19,657 bases of DNA from Pseudonocardia sp. (lineage in GTDB: Bacteria > Actinomycetota > Actinomycetes > Mycobacteriales > Pseudonocardiaceae), in NCBI GenBank assembly GCA_030147065.1, contig JASLAP010000750.1:1-19657 (forward strand), read 5' to 3'. Under the pieces are notes generated by a model, which worked only from the letters and a program-made list of their open reading frames with translations, had not been told where the DNA came from and ran no database searches. Positions 13,427 to 19,657 of this stretch are shown here, piece by piece (position 1 is the stretch's first letter; each line of letters starts with the position of its first letter). The translations under genes were made by a program, and so were the position numbers.

Positions 13427-14179
13427 TCACATGCCTCCGGACGCTGGGATGCTAGACCTTATGGAGGACATCCACCGCTTGGCCGGCGGCAGCGCGAGGG
13501 CCACACCGAGCAGGGCCAGGCTCACCGCCGAGGCGTACCGGTCGACCAGCAGGACGACGTCGACGGCGTGCTGGCCCAGCCCGTAGCCGAGGCCGGCGAC
13601 GAGGCCGGTCATCGCGAGCGCGCCGGCCGCGTCCAGCAGCAGGAACGTGGTCACCCGCAGGCCGGCCCACCCCGCCAGGGCGAACACCACGGCCGTCGGC
13701 ACGCCGGGCAGCATGGCCAGCACGACCGCCGCCCGGATGACCCGCGGATCGGCGTCCCTGCCCCGCCGCGCCCATCGCTGCACCCGCGGGCTCGCCGTGA
13801 GCATCCCGATGATGCCCGCACCCCACTGGCGGCCGGCCCACCAGGCGAGCCAGTCGAACTTGATCATCCCGAGGACGCCTGCGGTGACGACCAGCCACAG
13901 CGGCACGTCGCCGATGCGGGCGAACGCCGCGGCGGCCCCGATCGCGATCAGGTCACCGGAGAGGAACTCGAGCAGCACCGGGTGCGACGCGATCAGGAAC
14001 GGCTTCAGCGGCCGCAGCACGAGCCCGATGGCGACCACGACCAGCATCGCGGCGATCAGTGCCCGGTCGGTCCGGGATGCCCGCCCCTGCCACGGCACCC
14101 ATCGGCGCGCTGGGTGGGGAGCGCGCTGTCCGTGCTCGCCCCCCGGTTGGTCGGCGGTCGGGTCCTGAGCCGTTCTCAT
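13427..14179 (-). CDS. DedA/VTT-like membrane protein
   Basis: A 250-residue integral membrane protein with about five hydrophobic segments after a 40-residue charged N-terminal tail. The first membrane region carries HPVLLEFLSGD with a conserved acidic residue, and the second FDWLAWWAGRQWG matches the D-x2-x-Y/W-W-x-G-R motif of DedA/VTT family (SNARE-associated) proteins; the PGVPT segment stands in for the family's membrane re-entrant RxxPGxRT, with the arginine lost. DedA proteins act in membrane homeostasis, probably as undecaprenyl-phosphate or other lipid flippases. It is encoded just upstream of the sigma-RsbT fusion (25 bases apart, same strand), so probably the first gene of the operon, possibly tying membrane stress to the stressosome. 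The ATG is at 14179. Confidence 0.75.
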   Translation of the reverse strand: MRTAQDPTADQPGGEHGQRAPHPARRWVPWQGRASRTDRALIAAMLVVVAIGLVLRPLKPFLIASHPVLLEFLSGDLIAIGAAAAFARIGDVPLWLVVTAGVLGMIKFDWLAWWAGRQWGAGIIGMLTASPRVQRWARRGRDADPRVIRAAVVLAMLPGVPTAVVFALAGWAGLRVTTFLLLDAAGALAMTGLVAGLGYGLGQHAVDVVLLVDRYASAVSLALLGVALALPPAKRWMSSIRSSIPASGGM

Positions 14180-14265
14180 GGTCCTCAGCGAACGCGCCGG
14201 GCAGCTCAGCCGACACGTGCACCTGTCACGAGTTGACCGTGCGGCGGACGTGGGAGGGTGGCGAC
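14180..14265. promoter_or_regulatory. Divergent region between stressosome operon and two-component system, with 16-bp palindrome
   Basis: GACACGTG-CACCTGTC (14212-14227) is a 16-base palindrome with one mismatched pair, lying in the 86-base gap between divergent genes. It is a plausible operator, perhaps for the NarL-type regulator encoded downstream. A ribosome binding site GGAGGG (14253-14258) serves the kinase GTG at 14266. Confidence 0.4.
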
Positions 14266-15453
14266 GTGGTGAGCCCAGCCCGGCGCAGGCCCCCGATCAG
14301 CCCGCAGTCGGTCGTGCTCGGTGTGCTCGTGGCCGGCTTCGCCTGGGCGTTCGTGTTCCCGCTGCGGATGGCGCGCCCGCCGTCCACGCCCCTGCTGGGC
14401 GCTTACCTGGCCGGGCTGGCGGCGGTCGGCGCCGCGCTGTTCGTCGTGCTGCGCTCGGCGGTCCACCCCGGCAGGTGGCCGCGGTCGACGACCGTGGGAC
14501 CGGGGCTCCTGCTGCTGGCCTGCCTCGGGGTGTGGCTGCCGACGTACTCGTGGGCGGAACCGGGCCAGCAGCCGTGGGCGTGGCTGGCCGGCTTCGCCAT
14601 CGGGGCGAGCGCGCTCGCGGACCGGCGGGCCGGTTCGGTCGCCGCCCTCGTCCTGGGCGCCGCGGCCGCGGCCGGGGCCGTGGCGTTCGGCCGCTCCGTG
14701 GTCGCGGGCGTGGCCATCGCACTCGGCTGCGCCCTCGCGGTGTGGATCGCGGAGCTGTCGCTGGTGTGGTTGCTCGGGGTGGTGCGCGCTGCGGAGGCGG
14801 GCAGGGACGCCGCAGCAGAACTGGCGGTCGCCCAGGAGCGGCTGCGGGTGAGCCGCGAGCTGCACGACGTCCTCGGGCACCGGCTCGGCATCATCGCGTT
14901 GAAGGCCGAACTCGCCGAAGGCCTGGCCGCGACCCAGCCGCAGCGCGCGGCGGCGGAGAGCGCCGAGATCCGGTCGATCGCCTCGACCACGCTCGCCGAG
15001 GCGCGTCGGGCCGTGCACGGCGGCACCGTCGCCGATCTCGCGTCCCAACTCTCGTCCGCCGAGCTCGTCCTCCGCTCCGCCGGCATCGGCACGACCGTCC
15101 ACGTCGACCCCGCCCGACTGCCACCAGCCGCATCGCAACTGCTGGCCACCGTCGTCCGGGAGGCGGTGACGAACCTCCTCCGGCACGCCGACGCGCGGAA
15201 TGCGTCGATCACCTACGACGGCTCGGCGGCCACCTTGGTGATCGCCAACGACGGGGTGGGGTCCGGCTCCGGCGCCGGCGCGCCGACGTCCGGGACCGGC
15301 CTCGCGGCCCTGGCCGAGAGGTGTCGCGAGGCGGGGGCCCGACTCAGCCACGGGCCCACCGGTGACGGCCGGTTCGAGGTCCGGGTGGTGCTGTCACCGG
15401 ATGTCGCACCAGGTGTTGCGGCGCGGCTTCGACCAGGTGGGAATGCTCGATGA
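14266..15453 (+). CDS. NarL/DesK-type sensor histidine kinase
   Basis: A 395-residue sensor kinase. The N-terminal 155 residues hold about five or six membrane helices and no large extracellular domain, like the DesK type that senses the membrane itself. A HisKA_3 dimerisation/phosphoacceptor box RELHDVLGHRLG follows with phosphorylated His200, then an HATPase domain with the N box REAVTNLLRHA (Asn303), a shortened G1 (NDGVGSG) and the GTGLAALAERC G2 box. A long coiled helix (about 165-195) joins the membrane part to the kinase core. The start is a GTG at 14266 with GGAGGG seven bases upstream; an adjacent GTG at 14269 is an alternative. Its stop overlaps the response regulator ATG as ATGA. 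The signal is unknown; membrane or envelope stress is the likely class given its neighbours. Confidence 0.88.
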   Translation: MVSPARRRPPISPQSVVLGVLVAGFAWAFVFPLRMARPPSTPLLGAYLAGLAAVGAALFVVLRSAVHPGRWPRSTTVGPGLLLLACLGVWLPTYSWAEPGQQPWAWLAGFAIGASALADRRAGSVAALVLGAAAAAGAVAFGRSVVAGVAIALGCALAVWIAELSLVWLLGVVRAAEAGRDAAAELAVAQERLRVSRELHDVLGHRLGIIALKAELAEGLAATQPQRAAAESAEIRSIASTTLAEARRAVHGGTVADLASQLSSAELVLRSAGIGTTVHVDPARLPPAASQLLATVVREAVTNLLRHADARNASITYDGSAATLVIANDGVGSGSGAGAPTSGTGLAALAERCREAGARLSHGPTGDGRFEVRVVLSPDVAPGVAARLRPGGNAR

Positions 15454-16070
15454 CCGACACCCCGACGATCCGCGTGCTCGTCGCCGAGGACGACGAGCTG
15501 ATCCGCGTGGCGCTGATCGCGCTGCTGGAGCGCGAACCGGGCATCGAGGTCGTGGCCGGGGCCGCCGACGGGCGCCGGGCGATCCAGCAGGCGCTGGCCC
15601 ACCGCCCGGACGTCGCCGTCCTCGACCTGCAGATGCCGATCGTCGACGGCATCGGCGTCGTCGCCGAGCTCGGCAGGGCGCTCCCCGAGTGCGCGTGCGT
15701 GATCCTCACCGGGCACGGCCGACCGCGGGTGCTGCGCACGGCACTGGCCTCCGGAGCGCGCGGCTTCCTCGCCAAGGGCGCACCCGGCACCGCGCTCGCC
15801 GACGTCGTGCGGCGGGTCTTCGCCGGTCAGCGCTACGTCGACCCGGTACTCGCCGCGGACGCGCTCACCGAGCCACCGTCACCGCTGACGCCCCGGGAGG
15901 CGGAGGTGCTGAGCGCGGCCGGCGCGGACCGTCCGGTGTCCGAGATCGCCCGCACGCTGTTCCTCTCCGCCGGCACGGTCCGCAACTACCTCGCGACGAT
16001 CACGCAGAAGCTCGGGGCCGGGTCGCGCGCCGAGGCGTACCGGATCGCCCAGGACCACGGCTGGATCTGA
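15450..16070 (+). CDS. NarL/FixJ-family response regulator
   Basis: A 206-residue two-domain regulator. The receiver (about 1-125) has the acidic pocket ED DE (residues 13-16), the phosphorylated Asp59 in VLDLQMP, a Thr in LTGHG and a Lys in AKGAPG. The C-terminal LuxR-type helix-turn-helix (about 144-206) reads LTPREAEVLSAAG, SEIARTLFLSAGTVRNYL. It is made with the upstream kinase through an ATGA overlap, so these are cognate partners. The likely targets are its own operon and perhaps the divergent stressosome operon through the 16-base palindrome at 14212-14227. No defect is seen. Confidence 0.9.
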   Translation: MTDTPTIRVLVAEDDELIRVALIALLEREPGIEVVAGAADGRRAIQQALAHRPDVAVLDLQMPIVDGIGVVAELGRALPECACVILTGHGRPRVLRTALASGARGFLAKGAPGTALADVVRRVFAGQRYVDPVLAADALTEPPSPLTPREAEVLSAAGADRPVSEIARTLFLSAGTVRNYLATITQKLGAGSRAEAYRIAQDHGWI

Positions 16071-16084
16071 CCCGCGGACGCGGG
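16071..16084. terminator. Weak hairpin after the response regulator
   Basis: CCCGCG (16071-16076) and CGCGGG (16079-16084) flank only two bases, so at most five pairs can form with a tight loop. It follows the regulator stop directly. The next 138 bases to the convergent FUSC-like gene hold nothing else I can support. Confidence 0.25.
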
Positions 16085-16222
16085 AGGTACCGAGCCGGCG
16101 GGCCGAGCAGGGCACCAGCAGCGGCACGAGTCAGGCCAGGGTGCGGCGGCGAACCCGGCGCTGCGCCCGTCGAGCACCTCGAGCAGCCGCGGTGCGATCT
16201 CGTCGAAGCGAAGGGGCGACGG

Positions 16223-17629
16223 CTACGCATCGCCCGACTCCGTCGAGCCGCCGCGTCTGACGACCCCGGACCGGCGCCCCCGCTTGGCCAGGTCGAGCTG
16301 TTTGGTCAGGTCCACCCGCTCGCCGAGCTGCCGGCTCCTGGTGCGCAGCCGTTCGACGACCTGCGGCGCCCGGTGGTTCGAGCGCGCCGCTTCGACCCGT
16401 TCCGATCGCAGCCGCGCGTGCTCGGCGTCGTCGAGCTCCTGCAAGGCCCGGTCCGTCGTGGTGAGCACCGCCGAGTTGAGCTCCCAGAGCCCCTGCCTAC
16501 CCCGGGGGTCGGCGATGAGCAGCGCCTCGGCCTGGGCCCGGGCAGACCGCAGCGCCTCCAGTGCCGCCGTGAGCCCGGCCTTCTCCACCTCGCCGGCGCC
16601 CTCGATCTCGGCGTGCACCAACCGCCCGAACGCCCCGACGACCGCGGCGATGCGGGCCATGAGCGCGCCCGCGGTCCGGCGCACCTCGGCGGCGTAGGCG
16701 GGATCCTCCGTCAAGCCGGTCCGCTCCAGCGTCGCGTCGTAGGTCGCCCGGAACAACGTCCGGACCGACACCGAGGTGTGCTCCAGCGCGTCCAGGCCGT
16801 CCCGGAGGCTGCGTTCGCTGCGCGGAGTGCCCAGCGCCCGGACGTTCAGCCTGCGGCTCTCCTCGGCGTGCGCGAGCGCACGGTCCACCCGGGGGGCGTG
16901 CCGGTTGAGCCGGCGGGCGTCGTCGAGCCACCGCGTTGCCTGCTCGGGCTCGACAGTGCCGTCGGCCAGCGCGCGGGCAGCGTCGGCGAGCAGTTCGGCG
17001 ATCTCCTCGGCGAACTTCTGGATGGCGCGCCCGGCGTGGCGGGTCTGGACCGCGGGCGGGAACGCGACGTTGACCAGAACGCCGACGGCCGCGCCGATGA
17101 GGGTCTCGATGACGCGCCCGGCCCCGACCGACTCGGCCGCCGACGAGTAGCCGACGCCGAGCACGAGCATCGCGCTGATCGGCACCTCGACCAGGTGCGG
17201 GCCGAGGCGCATGACCTGGCCGACGACGATGGATGCCGCGACGAGCGCGCCGAGGCTCCACCAGCTCAGGCCGACGACCGAGACGAACAGCACCGCCAGC
17301 GCTACCCCGGCGACCACGCTCAGCACCCGCTGGATCCCGTTGACGAGCGTGCTCGCGAGCGTCGCCTGCACCACCAGCAGCGCGGTGAGCGCGGCGATGA
17401 GCGGCGGCGGGTCCTGCAGCCCGACCGCCTCGGCCACCAGGAACGCCGCGACGCTGGCGCCGGTGATGCGCCCGGCGCGGAACGCGGCCGAGCGGCCGCG
17501 ATCCCGGCACCGCCGGACGAACTCGGTCCCGAACCGCCTGACGGCCCCTCGCGCGCCACGCCACCCGCCGCTCGCCATCGGGCCATCGTCCGCGTCCACC
17601 ACGGCCACCGGAAGTCGCATCACCTGCAC
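16223..17629 (-). CDS. FUSC/aromatic acid exporter-family membrane protein
   Basis: A 468-residue protein. A hydrophobic block at about 55-195 contains four to six membrane helices (SVAAFLVAEAVGL, LIAALTALLVVQATLASTLVNGIQR, VLSVVAGVALAVLFVSVVGL, MLVLGVGYSSA, ETLIGAAVGVLVNVAFPP), matching the N-terminal membrane half of FUSC/ArAE exporters (yhfK, AaeB). The second half (about 200-468) is a charged, helical cytoplasmic region and lacks the second membrane block of full-size FUSC proteins, so this is a half-size type similar to PF06081. A GTG at 17629 is taken as start (GGGGAT upstream); an internal ATG at 17578 is possible. These exporters act on aromatic acids or similar toxic metabolites. It is convergent with the response regulator and no partner gene adjoins it. 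Confidence 0.75.
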   Translation of the reverse strand: MQVMRLPVAVVDADDGPMASGGWRGARGAVRRFGTEFVRRCRDRGRSAAFRAGRITGASVAAFLVAEAVGLQDPPPLIAALTALLVVQATLASTLVNGIQRVLSVVAGVALAVLFVSVVGLSWWSLGALVAASIVVGQVMRLGPHLVEVPISAMLVLGVGYSSAAESVGAGRVIETLIGAAVGVLVNVAFPPAVQTRHAGRAIQKFAEEIAELLADAARALADGTVEPEQATRWLDDARRLNRHAPRVDRALAHAEESRRLNVRALGTPRSERSLRDGLDALEHTSVSVRTLFRATYDATLERTGLTEDPAYAAEVRRTAGALMARIAAVVGAFGRLVHAEIEGAGEVEKAGLTAALEALRSARAQAEALLIADPRGRQGLWELNSAVLTTTDRALQELDDAEHARLRSERVEAARSNHRAPQVVERLRTRSRQLGERVDLTKQLDLAKRGRRSGVVRRGGSTESGDA

Positions 17630-17648
17630 TCATCCCCGGGCGATCGGG

Positions 17649-17772
17649 TCGAGTCCCGATCCACTGGTCCCGGCTCTCCCCCGCGTTCACCGGCGGCACG
17701 GTCAGGTCGGCGGTGCCGTGCCACCCGGCGACCCGCGGATTGGGTCCGGCGTAGGCCAATGCCCATGTGCGC
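17649..17772 (-). pseudogene. Fragment of a PHB depolymerase/esterase-like gene
   Basis: One open frame on the minus strand reads RTWALAYAGPNPRVAG, WHGTADLTVPP, NAGESRDQW. This is the block of extracellular PHB depolymerase/feruloyl esterase family proteins that contains the catalytic Asp of the alpha/beta hydrolase triad (WHGTAD-x-TV-x-P). The remaining protein is about 40 residues, with neither the nucleophile Ser motif nor a start. It is flanked on one side by the foldback element and on the other by the FUSC-like gene start, so it is a relic. The identification rests on remembered family motifs. Confidence 0.55.
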
Positions 17773-17790
17773 CGCTCCAGCGTTCGAGTA

Positions 17791-17958
17791 CTAGTGGCCC
17801 GTCCAGCAAGGTTCGCCGGGCATCTCGACGGCCCAGGTGCCCGCTGGCTGCGTTGCCGGCCGACCCGAGTACGCCAGGTACGAGGGCCGACCGGCGCCTT
17901 GCCAGCGAACACCTGGATCCGCCGATATACCCACCAACCTTGCCGGACGGGCCACTAG
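17791..17958. mobile_element. 168-bp foldback element (MITE-like) with near-perfect 23-bp terminal inverted repeats
   Basis: The ends 17791-17813 and 17936-17958 are inverted repeats matching at 22 of 23 positions, starting CTAGTGGCCC. The similarity continues inward: AGGTG/CACCT, CGCTGGC/GCCAGCG and further pairs make the whole element one long imperfect palindrome centred near 17874, with only a few unpaired bases (GTAC-GCCAG-GTAC) at the tip. It encodes no protein. CTAG at both outer ends could be a 4-base target duplication. The right end supplies the stop codon of the IclR gene. Confidence 0.75.
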
Positions 17959-18700
17959 GCCAGCAGCGGGCCCAGCCGTGCCGCGTGCTCGCGCAGCAGC
18001 TCGACGAGATCGCCGTTGGGCTCGGCGACGCGCGCCGCGGGACCGCACAGGGCGATCCCCGCCACCAGCGTGCCGTCGTCCGGGCTGCGCACCGGGACCG
18101 CGAGACAGCCCTTCTGTGCCTGGACCTCCCCGCACTGGCGGGCCAGTCCGTCGTGCCGGACGACGTCCAGCCGGCGGTCCAGCTCGCTGCCCGAGGTCAC
18201 CGTGTGCTCGGTCAGCCCGCGCAGCTCGCGGGCCACCGCACGCCAGTTCGGCTGCTCAGCGAGCAGCAGCCGGCCCAACGCGGACGCGTGCGGGTTGCGG
18301 GCCAGTACGGCGTCCGGGCTCGGCGGGTGGTCCGGGTCGCGGTCGACCAGCTGCACCTGACCGGTGCGGAACGACGCGAGGTGCACCCCCAGCGCACGCG
18401 CGCCCGCAGGCCGGCGACCACGGAGCGCGCCGCGGTCGACGGAGCCGGGACCGCCGGCACCGCGAGGCGCGCCGCACGCCGGCCGAGCGCGAACCCCTTC
18501 AGGTCGGGGAGGCGGACCAGGTACTCCTCGCCGACCAGCAGGTTGAGCAGCCGGTAGGTCGTCGCCGGAGGCAGCTTGAGCGCCGCGGAGATCTCCTTCG
18601 CGGTGACCCCCGGCCCCACGGCGACGACCTCCTCGAGGACCGCGAGCGCGCTGCGCACGGCGCGCGGCTGGCGGCCCGAGAGCGGCAGCTGATCGGTCAC
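17955..18700 (-). pseudogene. IclR-family regulator with a frameshift
   Basis: The N-terminal part, in frame from 18700, is the IclR winged helix: SALAVLEEVVAV, VTAKEISAALKLPPATTYRLLNLL, EEYLVRLPDLKGFALG. Around 18400 the frame breaks; continuing one base over gives the C-terminal ligand-binding domain (ALGVHLASFRTGQVQLV, PSPDAVLARNPHASALGRLLLAE, GCLAVPVRSPDDGTLVAGIALCG) to the stop at 17955-17957. A single missing G near GCGCGCGTGCGC restores the frame. The GTG start overlaps the upstream permease stop as GTGA. The stop codon lies within the right repeat of the foldback element, so the original 3' end may be altered. It may be a pseudogene or a one-base sequence error. Confidence 0.75.
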
Positions 18701-19345
18701 CACTGCCTCGAGGGCGACGGCGGGGCGGGGGGCCGCAGCGCGACGCCGTGGACGTCGGCGAGCGAGGGCTCGTCGTAGACACCGATCCCGCGCAACTGCT
18801 CGGGCCGCCGGGCCCGCAACCACGCGTACCAACCGACGACCGCGGCGAGGAGCACGCCGAGCACGACCGGGACCGGACCGCCCCACGCCGAGACGACGTA
18901 GGCCCCGGACACGACGACGAGGACCGGCACGATCACCGTCGTCGCGATCACGGGCGCGGCCGTGAGCTCGCCGATCCGGCGCAGGAACAGCGGTGCGGCG
19001 AGGCACACCAGCAGGTAGGCGGCCAGGTACCCGGCCGCCGCGACGCTGAGCAGCAGCGTGAGGACCCCACCCGGCGCGGCACCGACGGGTCACGGGTCTC
19101 CTCGGACAGCACCGCGCTGGCCTCGGCGCCGGTGAACGCAGCCCGAACAGGACGCCGGTCCAGCTCACCCCGGCCGCGCCCGGCCAGAACGCGGCGAGGT
19201 CGAGGCTGCGCCCGGCCTCGGCCACCGGGGTCGTCCCGTCGATGACGCTCGTCGCCGGCGATCCGATCGAGATCACCACCACGGCGGTGACGACCAGCGC
19301 CGCCATCGTGACCGCGAGGATCACCAGACCGGTACCAGACCCAGC
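18697..19345 (-). pseudogene. APC-type amino-acid permease remnant, 5'-truncated and twice frameshifted
   Basis: Three frames together give the last part of an amino-acid/polyamine/organocation permease. The first piece (19345 to about 19140) has LAVTMAALVVTAVVVISIG and TGVLFG. The second reads AFTGAEASAVLSEETRDP, the conserved FxGxExxxxxxxE-x-P motif of the family. The third, to 18697, has LTLLLSVAAAGYLAAYLLVCLAAPLFLRRIG plus two more membrane segments and a hydrophilic tail. Both breaks fit the loss of a single G (CTGGCG read as CTGCG near 19140; a GGGGG run read as GGGG near 19067). The first 150-200 residues are absent: a TGA lies in frame just upstream of 19345 and the methyltransferase ends 25 bases beyond. 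The truncation cannot be a base-calling error. Confidence 0.72.
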
Positions 19346-19370
19346 TCAGAATGCCCGCAGGCCGGGTCGG

Positions 19371-19657
19371 TCAGGGCTTGCGGGCGACGCCCCCGTAAGC
19401 ATCGAAGTGCTCGAGCTGGCCGACCTCGATCTGGCTCGGCCGCCAATCGGTGATCGGCACCAGTCCTGGCTCCACCAGCTCCAGGCCCTCGAACCAGTGC
19501 GCGATCTCGTCAACGACGAAGAGCGTGTACGGCGACCCCATTTCGGCTTGGGCCTTGGTCGCCGCCCGTACCTCGTCGCTGGTGTCGGTGGCATCCATCA
19601 ACGCAAGGTAGCTACCGGACGGTACTTCGGCCATGACCCTTTTGACCACTGCATCCG
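19371..19657 (-). CDS. SAM-dependent methyltransferase, C-terminal part (DUF574/PF04672 type), 5' end off window
   Basis: The last 95 residues of a protein that continues past the window end. Segments such as YLALMDATDT, FEGLELVEPGLVPITDWRP and YGGVARKP at the C terminus are those of the actinobacterial PF04672 methyltransferase family (often called SAM-dependent methyltransferase or DUF574). The SAM-binding domain itself is not in the window. The frame is open to the edge, so no start is assigned. Its function in actinobacteria is mostly unknown; many lie next to regulators. The stop (19371-19373) is 25 bases upstream of the permease remnant. Confidence 0.78.
   Translation of the reverse strand, partial: DAVVKRVMAEVPSGSYLALMDATDTSDEVRAATKAQAEMGSPYTLFVVDEIAHWFEGLELVEPGLVPITDWRPSQIEVGQLEHFDAYGGVARKP

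Noticed and set aside
14228..14260. TTGACC (14233-14238), or the minus-strand GGTCAAC, as promoter for the kinase or an ECF-type site for the sigma-RsbT operon
   Set aside because: Neither orientation gives a convincing partner -10 hexamer; too weak to annotate.
16071..16222. Reading frame continuing after the FUSC-like gene stop on the minus strand (RFDEIAPRLLEVLDG)
   Set aside because: It is in frame with the gene but has no recognisable domain and no sign of programmed readthrough; probably chance or a short relic.
1..19657. CRISPR arrays, tRNA or rRNA genes
   Set aside because: No regularly spaced direct repeats, no cloverleaf with TTCGA arm and no rRNA-like sequence were found on either strand.

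Overview
This window looks like chromosomal DNA of a high-GC actinobacterium, probably Pseudonocardiaceae (Pseudonocardia-like). The evidence is very high GC with GC-rich third codon positions, many GTG starts, 4-base GTGA/ATGA gene overlaps, a mycothiol-dependent-isomerase-family protein, and NarL-type two-component genes. The placement is inferred from style and gene families, not from a database search.

Layout. (1) 1-1220 (+): a class V aminotransferase ruined by an internal deletion, translationally overlapping an intact GNAT acetyltransferase. (2) 1334-3769: a MarR repressor (-) divergent from a cytochrome P450 and a METTL7-like methyltransferase (+, overlapping). (3) 3774-8455: an ArsR-rhodanese fusion regulator (-) divergent from an operon (+) of an MBL-fold/double-rhodanese protein and two MFS transporters, all joined by GTGA overlaps; probably a reactive-sulfur or metalloid response cassette. 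(4) 8468-9959 (-): ArsR repressor, SRPBCC (AHSA1) protein and mycothiol-dependent maleylpyruvate-isomerase-like protein, again overlapping, from a likely leaderless promoter. (5) 10062-10618 (+): a structured leader, a small secreted two-cysteine protein and two strong terminator hairpins.

(6) 10664-14179 (-) is the most unusual part. It is a stressosome operon reading DedA-like membrane protein, then a sigma factor/zinc-finger/RsbT fusion protein, RsbR, RsbS, and a stand-alone RsbU N-terminal domain. In Bacillus the switch kinase RsbT is released from the RsbR-RsbS complex and activates the phosphatase RsbU, which frees sigma B through RsbV and RsbW. Here RsbT is covalently attached to a sigma factor, the RsbU piece has no phosphatase domain, and no RsbV, RsbW or PP2C gene is visible. 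The simplest model is a shortened pathway in which the stressosome sequesters and releases a sigma factor directly.

(7) 14266-16070 (+): a NarL/DesK-type histidine kinase and response regulator, divergent from the stressosome operon with a 16-bp near-palindrome between them. (8) 16223-17629 (-): a FUSC/aromatic-acid-exporter-like membrane protein. (9) 17649-19345 (-): a decaying zone with an esterase fragment, a 168-bp foldback (MITE-like) element, a frameshifted IclR regulator and a truncated, twice-frameshifted amino-acid permease, then the 3' end of an intact SAM-dependent methyltransferase running off the window. The two ends of the window carry broken genes and the middle is intact.
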